Notes: a model not told the origin generated them from the sequence alone. A stretch of 9,718 bases of DNA from Anaerolineaceae bacterium (GCA_030620065.1 JAUXFJ010000040.1:1-9718); one strand, 5' to 3'. Numbered from the stretch's first letter, positions 1 to 6,917 are shown. A program made the numbers and translations.

Positions 1-1
1 G

Positions 2-1441
2 GTAAAAGAGGGGCTCACGGGTACCAGTACGCGATTTAGATATGATACAGAGATTTTCAAGGAGAAAGTTGATTTTCGTTTTAGTACTCTTGCGCAGCGT
101 TTCCGTGAGATGGCGTTTATCACTCGCAAAGTCGAGATCAGTCTTGTTGACGAACGCGTAGAACCACACCGAAGCATGAAATTTTACTTTGAAGGCGGGA
201 TTGCTGCTTTCGTTCAATACCTGAATCGCAATCGGGGAGTTCTCCATAACGTTTTCTACGTTGAAAAGGAAATCGATGGCATTGGCGCTGAAGTGGCGAT
301 TCAATATACTGAAGCTTATACTGAATCAGTTTATTGTTTTGCAAATACGATTAACACAATTGATGGTGGTACGCATCTCACAGGTTTTCGCTCCGCAATT
401 ACCCGGGTTTTGAATGATTATTCCCGTAAAAATGGTCTCTTAAAAGACGGCGACTCTAATTTCACTGGCGATGATACCCGGGAGGGAATGACAGCTATCG
501 TCAGTATCAAGCACCCCGATCCACAGTTTGAAAGCCAAACCAAGGTCAAGCTTATGAATACCGAAGTGCAGACTTTGGTTCAGCAGGTTGTGGGTGAATC
601 GTTCTATGAATTCCTCGAAGAAAACCCATCGATCGGGAAAATGATCGTGAAGAAATGCCTTACTTCCGCCCGGGCACGGGACGCGGCCAAAAAAGCGCGC
701 GACCTCGTTATTCGTAAATCAGCCCTGGAAAGTATGACTTTGCCGGGTAAACTGGCTGACTGCTCAGAAAGAAACGCGGAACGAACAGAATTGTATATCG
801 TTGAGGGTAACAGTGCTGGTGGATCGGCCAAGCAGGGGCGTGACCGGCACTTTCAGGCAATTCTGCCCCTTCGAGGTAAGATCCTAAACACAGAGCGTGC
901 CCGCCTGGATAAAGTGCTTTCCAATAAAGAAGTTAAATCGATGATATCTGCGCTTGGAACCGGAATTGGAGAGTACTTCAATTTGGAAGGTTTACGTTAT
1001 GGAAAAGTTATCATCATGACAGATGCTGACGTGGATGGGAGCCATATTCGCACTTTGCTGCTGACCTTTTTCTTCCGCTATATGCCGCAGTTAATTGAAT
1101 CTGGTCATATATATATTGCGCAGCCCCCCTTGTATCTCGTTTCTTACCGGAAAGAAAAGCGCTATGCGTATACAGAGGATGAGAAAAATCAAATCATAAA
1201 AGAATTTGGTGCTAAAGAAGATAAGATTACCCTCTCACGCTATAAGGGTTTGGGTGAAATGAACCCGGATCAACTCTGGGAGACGACCATGAACCCAGAA
1301 AAGCGAACTCTCTTGCTGGTAACTATCGAAGACGTCACAGAGGCAGATCGCACTTTTGATATGCTTATGGGTGCTTCGGTACCTCCACGCAAACGATTTA
1401 TACAAACTCACGCCAAACTGGTTCGCAACCTGGACGTATAA
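2..1441 (+). CDS. gyrB: DNA gyrase subunit B, 5'-truncated by window edge
   Basis: The ATPase and metal-binding subunit of DNA gyrase, which introduces negative supercoils together with GyrA. The reading frame is open from base 2, so the ATG at 110 is internal and about 160 N-terminal residues (most of the GHKL ATPase domain) lie outside the window; 479 residues are visible. Seen in order: the end of the ATPase domain (GTSTRFRYDTEIF), the transducer domain, the Toprim domain with the VEGNSAGGSAKQGRD block (E codon 803-805), the metal-binding DADVDG motif (1022-1039), QPPLY, and the C-terminal RYKGLGEM and LWETTM motifs, ending RNLDV as GyrB proteins do. There is no large insertion of the proteobacterial type. 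Oddity: the usual EGDSA is EGNSA (Asn codon 809-811). ParE is the alternative, but the overall motif spelling and C-terminus favour GyrB. It is convergent with the htrA gene. Confidence 0.95.
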   Translation, partial: VKEGLTGTSTRFRYDTEIFKEKVDFRFSTLAQRFREMAFITRKVEISLVDERVEPHRSMKFYFEGGIAAFVQYLNRNRGVLHNVFYVEKEIDGIGAEVAIQYTEAYTESVYCFANTINTIDGGTHLTGFRSAITRVLNDYSRKNGLLKDGDSNFTGDDTREGMTAIVSIKHPDPQFESQTKVKLMNTEVQTLVQQVVGESFYEFLEENPSIGKMIVKKCLTSARARDAAKKARDLVIRKSALESMTLPGKLADCSERNAERTELYIVEGNSAGGSAKQGRDRHFQAILPLRGKILNTERARLDKVLSNKEVKSMISALGTGIGEYFNLEGLRYGKVIIMTDADVDGSHIRTLLLTFFFRYMPQLIESGHIYIAQPPLYLVSYRKEKRYAYTEDEKNQIIKEFGAKEDKITLSRYKGLGEMNPDQLWETTMNPEKRTLLLVTIEDVTEADRTFDMLMGASVPPRKRFIQTHAKLVRNLDV

Positions 1442-1447
1442 ATTAAT

Positions 1448-1474
1448 AAAGAACATGGCATTACCATGTCCTTT
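1448..1474. terminator. Bidirectional intrinsic terminator between gyrB and htrA
   Basis: Inverted repeat with arms 1448-1458 and 1464-1474 and a 5-base loop, in the 59-base gap between two convergent stop codons. On the minus strand the arms pair over 11 bp with one G-U wobble and are followed by ATTAATTT. On the plus strand one A-C mismatch interrupts the stem and the T run lies at its 3' side (TTTTATC). It therefore probably serves htrA better than gyrB. Confidence 0.7.
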
Positions 1475-1500
1475 TATCAGCACCTTTGACTGGATCTTCT

Positions 1501-3129
1501 CTAGTCTGGCCTTTCTTCCAATGTGATATTAATAGCTATCTCTTCCCCATCACGCAGAATTGATAATGACAGGGTAGTACCTGATTCACTGTGGGTGATG
1601 ATGTCAGCAAGATCCTGCATTTCGCTAATACCTGATCCATCCACGGCTGTGATAATATCTCCACCAATCAGCACCTCTTCCCCGTTGATTTCAATAGGTT
1701 TATAACTGCCGCGTAAACCCGCTTTATCTGCTGGACTGCCAACAGTGATCTTTTCAATCAGCACGCCGCTTGTTTTTTCTGGTAAATCCATCGCTTCCGC
1801 AATCTCAATGGTTAGGTCCTGCCCATAAATACCAAACCACGCGCCGTCTGAAGCTTCTTCGGGTTCGGTGATTTCTTCAAAGGCCTGTTGTACTGGGCGG
1901 GCAGCCAGGATCAGGTCAAGGTCAATCTCCTCACCGTCTCGAATAATAGTCAGAGTGATCGTCTGTCCGACAATCGTATGGCGGGCGAGAAATGCGACCA
2001 GATCCTCAAAATCATTCACGGGAATGCCGTCCGCGGCAATGATCACATCACCGCCCACAAGGACTTCTACTCCGTCAACGGTTTTCTCGATGGTGCTGCC
2101 TAACAATCCTGCTTTTTCTGCAGGGCTGTCTGCGGCAACATCAATCACCAATGCGCCGCCCTGTTCGAGATTTAGTTCCATCAATTCAGCATATTCAGGG
2201 ATCATATCCCTGCCGCTGATGCCGATCCAGGGTTGTTCAAATTTACCATCACTGATTAGAATGGGTACGATCTTCTCCACGATCACAGAGGGGATCACGT
2301 ATCCAACTCCTGCATTTGCCCGAACAGGTGATTCGATTGCGGTTGTAACCCCAATCAATCCTCCGCTGATATCAACCAGCACCCCTCCTGAATTGCCCGG
2401 ATTGATGGCTGCGTCTGTTTGTATCATGTCCGGGATCGAATAATATAAGCCACTGCCATCTGTGGATGCGAGGGGCAGTGAGCGACCGATGCCGCTGATG
2501 ACACCGGTTGTCATTGAACTCTCCAGTTGGAAAGGATTACCGATTGCAACTGCGATCTGACCCACCTTAACTTTTGTGGAATCGCTGATGGAAATTGGTA
2601 CTAAACTGTTCGCTGGCAGGTCAACCTTTAATACTGCCAGGTCACTGGCCGCGTCAGCGCCCACCAATTCTGCAAGTACGCTGCGGCCGTCAGCAAAACT
2701 AACACGGATCACTTCGCCACTTTCAATGACATGGTTGTTTGTGATGATATGTCCGTCAGTGTCCCATACGAAACCCGAGCCCGCTGTGCTTTCTTTGTAT
2801 TCAAATGGCTCGTCATCTGAGGGAGCATTAAAATCATAATCGAAAGGGATTTCCGGATATTCAAAACCTAAACCGATTACGGTTTTGGTGACTGAGATGC
2901 TGACAACTGAAGGCAGCACGTTTTCATAAATACTGATGTAGGCATCTTGCAGTGACATCAAGCTGGTTAATTCGAGAGTCCCTTCCCTACCAGTGCTTTC
3001 TGGGAGTATTTGCTCAGATTCACTCGCTGAATCATTTGTGGGTATTTCCAGCTGGATACTCCCGTTGCATGCGGCGATGCTGAATACCAACAAGAGACTT
3101 AATCCTAAAATGAAAACTTGCTTCTTCAC
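1501..3129 (-). CDS. htrA: HtrA/DegP-type serine protease, lipoprotein, with two PDZ domains
   Basis: An envelope protease/chaperone that degrades misfolded exported proteins. The chosen start is GTG at 3129: it lies 5 bases after a strong GGAGGT and makes the protein begin VKKQVFILGL, a classic signal peptide ending in lipobox SIAAC with Cys21 as the predicted lipidation site. A longer frame from TTG 3198 would place 23 residues ahead of this signal and is unlikely. The protein is 542 residues. An acidic/Ser-rich linker (about 22-55) precedes a trypsin-like domain (about 60-290) with catalytic His133 (TNNHV), Asp163 (SDLAVLK) and Ser247 (GNSGG). PDZ domains follow at about 300-411 and 430-541. 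The two PDZ domains resemble each other closely (SPAxKAGL, GGDII, RDGEEI, RP at the end), suggesting an internal duplication. No key residue is missing. The gene stands alone, with no partner gene or two-component system beside it. Confidence 0.93.
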   Translation of the reverse strand: MKKQVFILGLSLLLVFSIAACNGSIQLEIPTNDSASESEQILPESTGREGTLELTSLMSLQDAYISIYENVLPSVVSISVTKTVIGLGFEYPEIPFDYDFNAPSDDEPFEYKESTAGSGFVWDTDGHIITNNHVIESGEVIRVSFADGRSVLAELVGADAASDLAVLKVDLPANSLVPISISDSTKVKVGQIAVAIGNPFQLESSMTTGVISGIGRSLPLASTDGSGLYYSIPDMIQTDAAINPGNSGGVLVDISGGLIGVTTAIESPVRANAGVGYVIPSVIVEKIVPILISDGKFEQPWIGISGRDMIPEYAELMELNLEQGGALVIDVAADSPAEKAGLLGSTIEKTVDGVEVLVGGDVIIAADGIPVNDFEDLVAFLARHTIVGQTITLTIIRDGEEIDLDLILAARPVQQAFEEITEPEEASDGAWFGIYGQDLTIEIAEAMDLPEKTSGVLIEKITVGSPADKAGLRGSYKPIEINGEEVLIGGDIITAVDGSGISEMQDLADIITHSESGTTLSLSILRDGEEIAINITLEERPD

Positions 3130-3163
3130 ACTATACCTCCGGGTATTTCTGGTAAAAAACTTA

Positions 3164-3192
3164 TTAATATCTATCTTGGATTCAAGTATCAA
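3164..3192 (-). promoter_or_regulatory. Candidate sigma70 promoter of htrA
   Basis: On the minus strand TTGATA (3192-3187), a 17-base spacer and TATTAA (3169-3164) give a reasonable -35/-10 pair. It would start transcription about 30 bases before the GTG start and its GGAGGT (3140-3135). The -10 box is imperfect, so this is a prediction only. Confidence 0.4.
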
Positions 3193-3228
3193 GTGCAACA
3201 GTGATTTATTAAGAATACCACAGGCTGG

Positions 3229-3256
3229 TTGAAAGAAAACGGTGACATACTATTTT
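3229..3256 (+). promoter_or_regulatory. Weak candidate promoter of the cysteine hydrolase gene
   Basis: TTGAAA (3229-3234), a 16-base spacer and TATTTT (3251-3256) on the plus strand, about 50 bases ahead of the ATG at 3304. The surrounding DNA is very AT-rich, so other pairings are possible. No operator-like inverted repeat is evident in the divergent htrA/hydrolase gap. Confidence 0.25.
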
Positions 3257-3303
3257 TTGAATTTACAGAAAGAATATTACAATAACAAAAAAAGGATTTG
3301 GAT

Positions 3304-3999
3304 ATGAATAAACAAGTTGAGAGTTATCTGGATTTTCTAGATGGGTTCTTTTCAAATCTTAAGGGATTGCCCATAGATATCCTGATGGATAACCCGGTAA
3401 GAGCCGCCATCGTTTGCGTGGATGTGACTAACGCTTTCTGCTGCACTGGCAACCTTGCCAGTGAACGAGTGGCTGCCATCATTAATCCAATTGTTAATCT
3501 GTTCATGCTGGCATGGGAAAAGGGGTTGAAAAAGATTGTTCTGCTGCAGGACTGCCATACACCAAATGCGAAAGAGTTCGATGCATTTGGAGAGCATTCA
3601 ATCTGCGGAACAGTAGAATCCGAAACCGTGGATGAGATTAAATCCCTGCTATTCTATGACGAAATGAAAGTCATTAAAAAGAATTCAATCAACCCGGCGC
3701 AGAACACGGGATTTGACCGCTGGTTGGAGGAACATCCCGAAATTACTACCTTTATCGTAGTGGGTGACTGTACGGATTTATGTATCTACCAGACAGCCAT
3801 GCACCTGCGAACAGCGGCCAATGCGGTTAATATTGAGCGAAGAGTGATCATTCCGGAAGTGTGTGTAAGCACATATGATGTGATGGTTGAGGTTTCGAAA
3901 GATTCTCCTGTGGAACCCCATCCTGCTGACCTGATACATAAATTATTTTTGCACCATATGCAATTGAACGGTATCGAAATTTACAAGAAGTTTATTTGA
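3304..3999 (+). CDS. Nicotinamidase/isochorismatase-family cysteine hydrolase
   Basis: A 231-residue hydrolase of the isochorismatase-like superfamily, probably cytoplasmic (no signal peptide or membrane segment). The start is ATG 3304, preceded by AAGGA at 3292-3296 with a 7-base spacer; a TTG at 3298 in the same frame is less well placed. The catalytic triad of the superfamily is visible: Asp40 (VDVTNAF), Lys125 or Lys126 (VIKKNS) and nucleophile Cys160 in GDCTDLCI. Metal-ligand positions typical of nicotinamidases are also present: Asp83 and His85 (QDCHTP), and His98 in FGEHSICGT, which matches the family's FPPHCxxGT pattern with the His at the correct distance from GT. That favours nicotinamide (NAD salvage) or a similar amide as substrate over isochorismate, but the exact substrate cannot be read from sequence. 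It is monocistronic and divergent from htrA. Nothing nearby belongs to NAD metabolism. Confidence 0.85.
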   Translation: MNKQVESYLDFLDGFFSNLKGLPIDILMDNPVRAAIVCVDVTNAFCCTGNLASERVAAIINPIVNLFMLAWEKGLKKIVLLQDCHTPNAKEFDAFGEHSICGTVESETVDEIKSLLFYDEMKVIKKNSINPAQNTGFDRWLEEHPEITTFIVVGDCTDLCIYQTAMHLRTAANAVNIERRVIIPEVCVSTYDVMVEVSKDSPVEPHPADLIHKLFLHHMQLNGIEIYKKFI

Positions 4000-4430
4000 A
4001 CGTGTTTGATATGGTGCATCTCTTTATCTCTCCCTCGATCGTGAAAGGTTCTTGAAAAGCGATCATGGAGAGGTTGCCTAAAAACCTATTTGTTATCAGT
4101 GTTTGTGGGTTTCTATATGCTGTTGAAGTGAAACTACATGAATTGACATCTTATTTCACTGAAGCAGCGATAAGTAAGAAATTGTGATCTGATTTTAAGG
4201 AAGATATATCACTGCCACTTGTGGTGTCCATAAAAAACCAGTGGTTCACTTAGGTCTTGAGACCATAAACCTGATTTAGGTTTTTTATTAAATACATCTT
4301 TCTGGATATCCTTTAGAATCTGTTAGTGGTGATGACTGCAGCGAATTATTAGGGTTTAAACTACTCGCAGGGGACATTAATCGAATAGGATATTTCTTCT
4401 CTAGGGGCCATATCGTTCCGAAAATTGTTT
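4000..4430. other. Gene-free interval with small inverted repeats
   Basis: No convincing coding frame on either strand. The interval follows the hydrolase stop and precedes, tail first, the broken secreted-protein gene. Visible structures are: an imperfect hairpin with arms 4028-4041 and 4060-4072 (CTCTCC and GATCG paired, small internal loop); an inverted repeat with arms 4119-4133 and 4154-4168 (7 bp AGTGAAA/TTTCACT plus 4 bp GCTG/CAGC around a 4x4 internal loop); and a compact run of short hairpins between 4236 and 4286 ending in a T run. No terminal inverted repeats or target duplications of an insertion sequence were seen. Confidence 0.5.
4267..4286 (+). terminator. Weak terminator-like hairpin
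   Basis: AAACCT (4267-4272), loop GATTT, AGGTTT (4278-4283), with the T run continuing to 4286. The stem is short (6 bp, two G-C pairs) and lies about 270 bases beyond the hydrolase stop, so it may terminate that transcript or a short RNA begun within the gap. Confidence 0.35.
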
Positions 4431-4763
4431 TTACACACCTCCGAAGCGGTGATTGGGGCGGACCTTTATGACCACATCAACCCACGAACTTCCCGAGTGC
4501 TTATATACCAGAGTGTAATAACCCAAATCCCTACTATCTCCGGGTTTTAAGCCAACGTATTTCCCCCAAAATTCCTCAATCTCTGTATCCACACCTTTTT
4601 GCCGTCTTTTCAAGAACACCCAGACATACTCATCTCCTGTATTTGTGTACGTGATCCGATAGCTGCGGCGTTTTTCGTTTTCAGTATCTTTGATCTCTGA
4701 CTCACTGATAGACAGGTAAAGAGACTGGGGTGCGCAGCATTCAGCAGGTTCTACTTTCTTCAA
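4431..4763 (-). pseudogene. C-terminal half of a frameshifted secreted protein of unknown family
   Basis: This frame holds about 107 residues of a compact, probably beta-rich domain (SLYLSISESEIKD, YRITYTNTGDEYVWVF, EEFWGKYVGLKPGD, YTLVYKHSG, WVDVVIKVRPNH) that I cannot assign to a family. The only start-like codon is TTG at 4763, with no Shine-Dalgarno before it, and it sits inside the upstream half, overlapping by 23 bases. The upstream half runs in the other frame to a TGA at 4741-4743. Removing a single A from the AAA within GAAGAAAGTAGAA would join the two frames as APVEEVEPAECC, a smooth continuation. I infer one ancestral gene of about 216 residues split by a one-base insertion. A sequencing or assembly error in the A run, or programmed frameshifting, would give the same picture. 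Independent translation of this half seems unlikely. Confidence 0.55.
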
Positions 4764-5082
4764 CAGGCGCGTGCTGGCTGGCAGCCGGCTGAGGATCTGG
4801 CGGATTTACTTCGCTTGACTGTTCCCCACCACTTGAATCCCCATCATTTTGAGTATTTGCTTCACCTGGATTTAACCAGTTCTCATATTTCTGCTTATCG
4901 ACATTTGGGTCGCAAACCTTTTCGCCTCTGTCAGTTGAGTTATATGGTTGGCCGTGGTGGTAACCTTCCCACACCATTGTCCCGCCCGTCATGCTGCATA
5001 GCATGCTGTCAACCAAACAGGAGAGGGAAATTGTCAGAGTATAAAAAGCAAGGATCAATAATCTAATTCGTTTGGTTGGTAT
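4741..5082 (-). pseudogene. N-terminal half of the same frameshifted gene; signal peptide, start codon ATA
   Basis: Beginning at the ATA at 5082-5080 the frame reads IPTKRIRLLILAFYTLTISL and continues SCLVDS: a basic N-region and a hydrophobic core typical of a secretion signal or membrane anchor. The strong AAGGAG (5093-5088) lies 5 bases before this ATA, exactly where a start codon belongs, so ATA probably replaces an original ATG. The next possible start, TTG 5058, is about 30 bases from the Shine-Dalgarno and would remove the basic residues. After the signal comes a region with a few Cys and Trp, then a hydrophilic Gly/Ser/Pro/Gln-rich linker (DGDSSGGEQSS, NPPDPQPAASQ), then the premature TGA at 4743. 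The lipobox is not canonical (ISLSC). The protein would be exported; no function is recognised. A two-codon ATG GTT TAA lies in the same frame at 5100-5092, overlapping the Shine-Dalgarno. Confidence 0.5.
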
Positions 5083-5130
5083 TTTTTCTCCTTAAACCAT
5101 CTGTCCAATCACTGCATCTATCCCATTAAA

Positions 5131-5159
5131 AGTATATATGAAACAACCATACACTTCAA
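5131..5159 (-). promoter_or_regulatory. Good sigma70 promoter for the secreted-protein gene
   Basis: On the minus strand TTGAAG (5159-5154), a 17-base spacer and TATACT (5136-5131), 5 of 6 matches in the -10. Transcription would start near 5124, about 30 bases before the AAGGAG at 5093-5088. The promoter looks intact although the gene it serves does not. Confidence 0.6.
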
Positions 5160-5268
5160 TTATTATTTTTTTCATAAAAGTTGGAGTCTTGTTAAATTAT
5201 CAAAACCAAATAAAGAAATGGCCGCTGGTTATTTTCTTCTCCTGTGTGTGAAATCTCATCCCACATAT

Positions 5269-5310
5269 AAAAAAACAAGGCAGATCAGTTCTTAGCTCTT
5301 TACACCTGCC
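5269..5310 (-). terminator. Intrinsic terminator of the nucleoside importer operon
   Basis: On the minus strand GGCAG (5310-5306) pairs with CTGCC (5283-5279), followed by TTG and seven T (5275-5269). The left arm lies within the last codons of the ATPase gene and the stop codon is in the loop. The stem is short but GC-rich, the loop is long (22 bases), and the T run is well placed. Confidence 0.5.
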
Positions 5311-6836
5311 ATTAAGAGTCCAATCTTCTCTGGAGTTGCTTTTTTTCTGTCTATCACATCCATGATCTCACCCTCAAAAATCACCGCAATTCGATCTGAC
5401 AATGCCATTATTTCGTCAAGATCTTCAGAAATCAACAGGGTTGCGGTTCCTTCTTCCCTCTGCTCTAATAACCGCAAATGAACGTATTCTGTTGCGCCAA
5501 TATCTAAACCGCGTGAAGGTTGAGCTGCGATCAGTGTGCGTGGTTTTCGAAATAGCTCTCTTGCCAGAACCAATTTTTGGATATTTCTCCCAGATAATTT
5601 TTTAACGGTGGTTTCTCGAGAGGGGGTTTTAATATTAAAAATTTCGATCATGGTGTCAGAATGAGTCGAGATTGCCTTTAGATTAAGGTATCCTTTATTG
5701 GCGTATGGTGACTGATTGTATTCGCGTAAGACGAGATTTTCCGCCACAGTGAATTCTTTGATCACGCCATCCCGCATGCGCTCTTCAGGTATATATGACA
5801 GGCTTTTTTCCATCAATTCTTTTGGGCTTTTACCAGTAACATCTTCTCCTTCTAACAGAATCTGCCCTTTCGTAGTAGGCCGTAGTCCATTGATCACCTC
5901 GGCTAATTCTTTTTGCCCGTTTCCAGACACACCAGCCACGCCCAAAATCTCCCCAGCATAGACTTCCAGATTCACATCTTTCAAGGCCGTTGTATCCCGA
6001 TCGCTTTGAGCGCAAATATCTTTAAGCACAAGACGCGTTTCAATTGGGTCAATCGCTACTCGCTCTTTTTTCAATCCCACTTCACGACCAACCATCATCT
6101 TTGCGAGTTTCCCTTTTGTTGCTTTACGTGATGGAATCGTACCTATCATGTGGCCGTCTCGGAGCACAGAAACGCGATGGCAAATATCAAGCACTTCATG
6201 AAGTTTATGAGAAATGAAGATCAAGGCGTGCCCATCATCGATCATTTGGCGCATGGTAACGAAGAATCCATCCACCTCTTGGGGTGTGAGTACAGCTGTA
6301 GGTTCATCCAAGATCAATAATGCTGCCCCTCGGTATAATGCTTTGATAATTTCAACGCGCTGCTGCTGACCCACCGCGAGCTGCCATACATACGCATCAG
6401 GGTCAACCTGCAAACGATATATCTCAGCCAATTCCAGAATGCGGGCAGAGACTTTGTCTAAATCAGTGAGCAGTCCTCTGGAAGAGGGCAATCCCAGGGC
6501 AACGTTTTCTGTAACGGTTAATGATTCAACCAGCATAAAGTGCTGATGGATCATTCCAATTCCCAGGTTAATCGAATCAACTGGTGATTCAATCTTTACT
6601 TGTTCACCATCAAGTATTATCTGCCCCTCATCAGGTTGATACAAACCATACAGTATTTTCATCAAGGTGCTCTTCCCAGCCCCGTTTTCTCCAAGTAGCG
6701 CATGTACCTCGCCCGCATGCACGTCAAAATTAATCTTGTCGTTTGCGATCACACCCGGAAAACGCTTGGTGATATTGATCATTTCAAGCCGGGAGATTTT
6801 CCTGTGTCCGCTGGGTAAAAATTGTTTTTCTGCCAT
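5292..6836 (-). CDS. Bmp/Nup-type nucleoside ABC importer, double ATPase subunit
   Basis: A 514-residue fused ATPase with two nucleotide-binding domains, on the cytoplasmic face of the importer; the length and layout match YufO/NupO-like proteins. First domain: Walker A GENGAGKST (49-57), Q-loop Gln98 (IHQHF), signature AVGQQQR (154-160), Walker B LLILDEP (173-179), switch His210. Second domain: degenerate Walker A GVSGNGQKE (302-310), signature LSGRN (414-418), Walker-B region TLIAAQPSRGLD, and Glu471 in place of the switch His. The degenerate second site, the VGQQQ signature and the AAQP spelling are usual for this family. LSGRN is not: the family has LSGGN, so Arg417 (codon 5588-5586) replaces a glycine that normally contacts ATP. 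The start is ATG 6836 with AAGGA upstream. It is last in the operon, 96 bases after the binding-protein gene with a strong hairpin between. A generic sugar importer ATPase is less likely given the Bmp neighbour. Confidence 0.92.
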   Translation of the reverse strand: MAEKQFLPSGHRKISRLEMINITKRFPGVIANDKINFDVHAGEVHALLGENGAGKSTLMKILYGLYQPDEGQIILDGEQVKIESPVDSINLGIGMIHQHFMLVESLTVTENVALGLPSSRGLLTDLDKVSARILELAEIYRLQVDPDAYVWQLAVGQQQRVEIIKALYRGAALLILDEPTAVLTPQEVDGFFVTMRQMIDDGHALIFISHKLHEVLDICHRVSVLRDGHMIGTIPSRKATKGKLAKMMVGREVGLKKERVAIDPIETRLVLKDICAQSDRDTTALKDVNLEVYAGEILGVAGVSGNGQKELAEVINGLRPTTKGQILLEGEDVTGKSPKELMEKSLSYIPEERMRDGVIKEFTVAENLVLREYNQSPYANKGYLNLKAISTHSDTMIEIFNIKTPSRETTVKKLSGRNIQKLVLARELFRKPRTLIAAQPSRGLDIGATEYVHLRLLEQREEGTATLLISEDLDEIMALSDRIAVIFEGEIMDVIDRKKATPEKIGLLMAGVKS

Positions 6837-6893
6837 GTTTGATTACATCCTTGGACCCATTTGATGCAGCTAATTATAAAAAAATGATTGCTG

Positions 6894-6917
6894 GGGGGGC
6901 AGTATAATCTGCCCCCC
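6894..6917 (-). terminator. Strong GC hairpin between binding-protein and ATPase genes
   Basis: A perfect 9-bp inverted repeat (arms 6894-6902 and 6909-6917, six consecutive G-C pairs followed by CAG/CTG) around a 6-base loop, starting 15 bases after the binding-protein stop codon. On the minus strand the run of seven T comes only about ten bases after the stem, so it is a poor classic terminator. It is better read as an attenuator or 3'-end stabiliser that lets the binding protein outnumber the ATPase. Confidence 0.7.

Noticed and set aside
110..1441. ATG at 110 as the start of the gyrase gene
   Set aside because: The frame is open to base 2 and the upstream codons encode conserved GyrB sequence (GTSTRFRYDTEIF), so the gene is truncated by the window edge.
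1868..2443. 191-codon open frame on the plus strand inside htrA
   Set aside because: Antisense shadow of a well-supported protease gene; Ser/Thr/Pro-rich translation with no domain and no ribosome site.
3130..3198. Extended htrA start at TTG 3198
   Set aside because: It would place 23 residues before a clear lipoprotein signal peptide; GTG 3129 has a strong GGAGGT at ideal spacing.
4143..4171. Perfect TTGACA box at 4143-4148 as a promoter
   Set aside because: No acceptable -10 at 16-18 bases; the nearest (GATAAG) is about 20 bases away, and the box lies in the centre of the inverted repeat.
4000..4430. Insertion-sequence remnant or CRISPR array in the gene-free interval
   Set aside because: No repeated units, no terminal inverted repeats and no transposase fragments on either strand.
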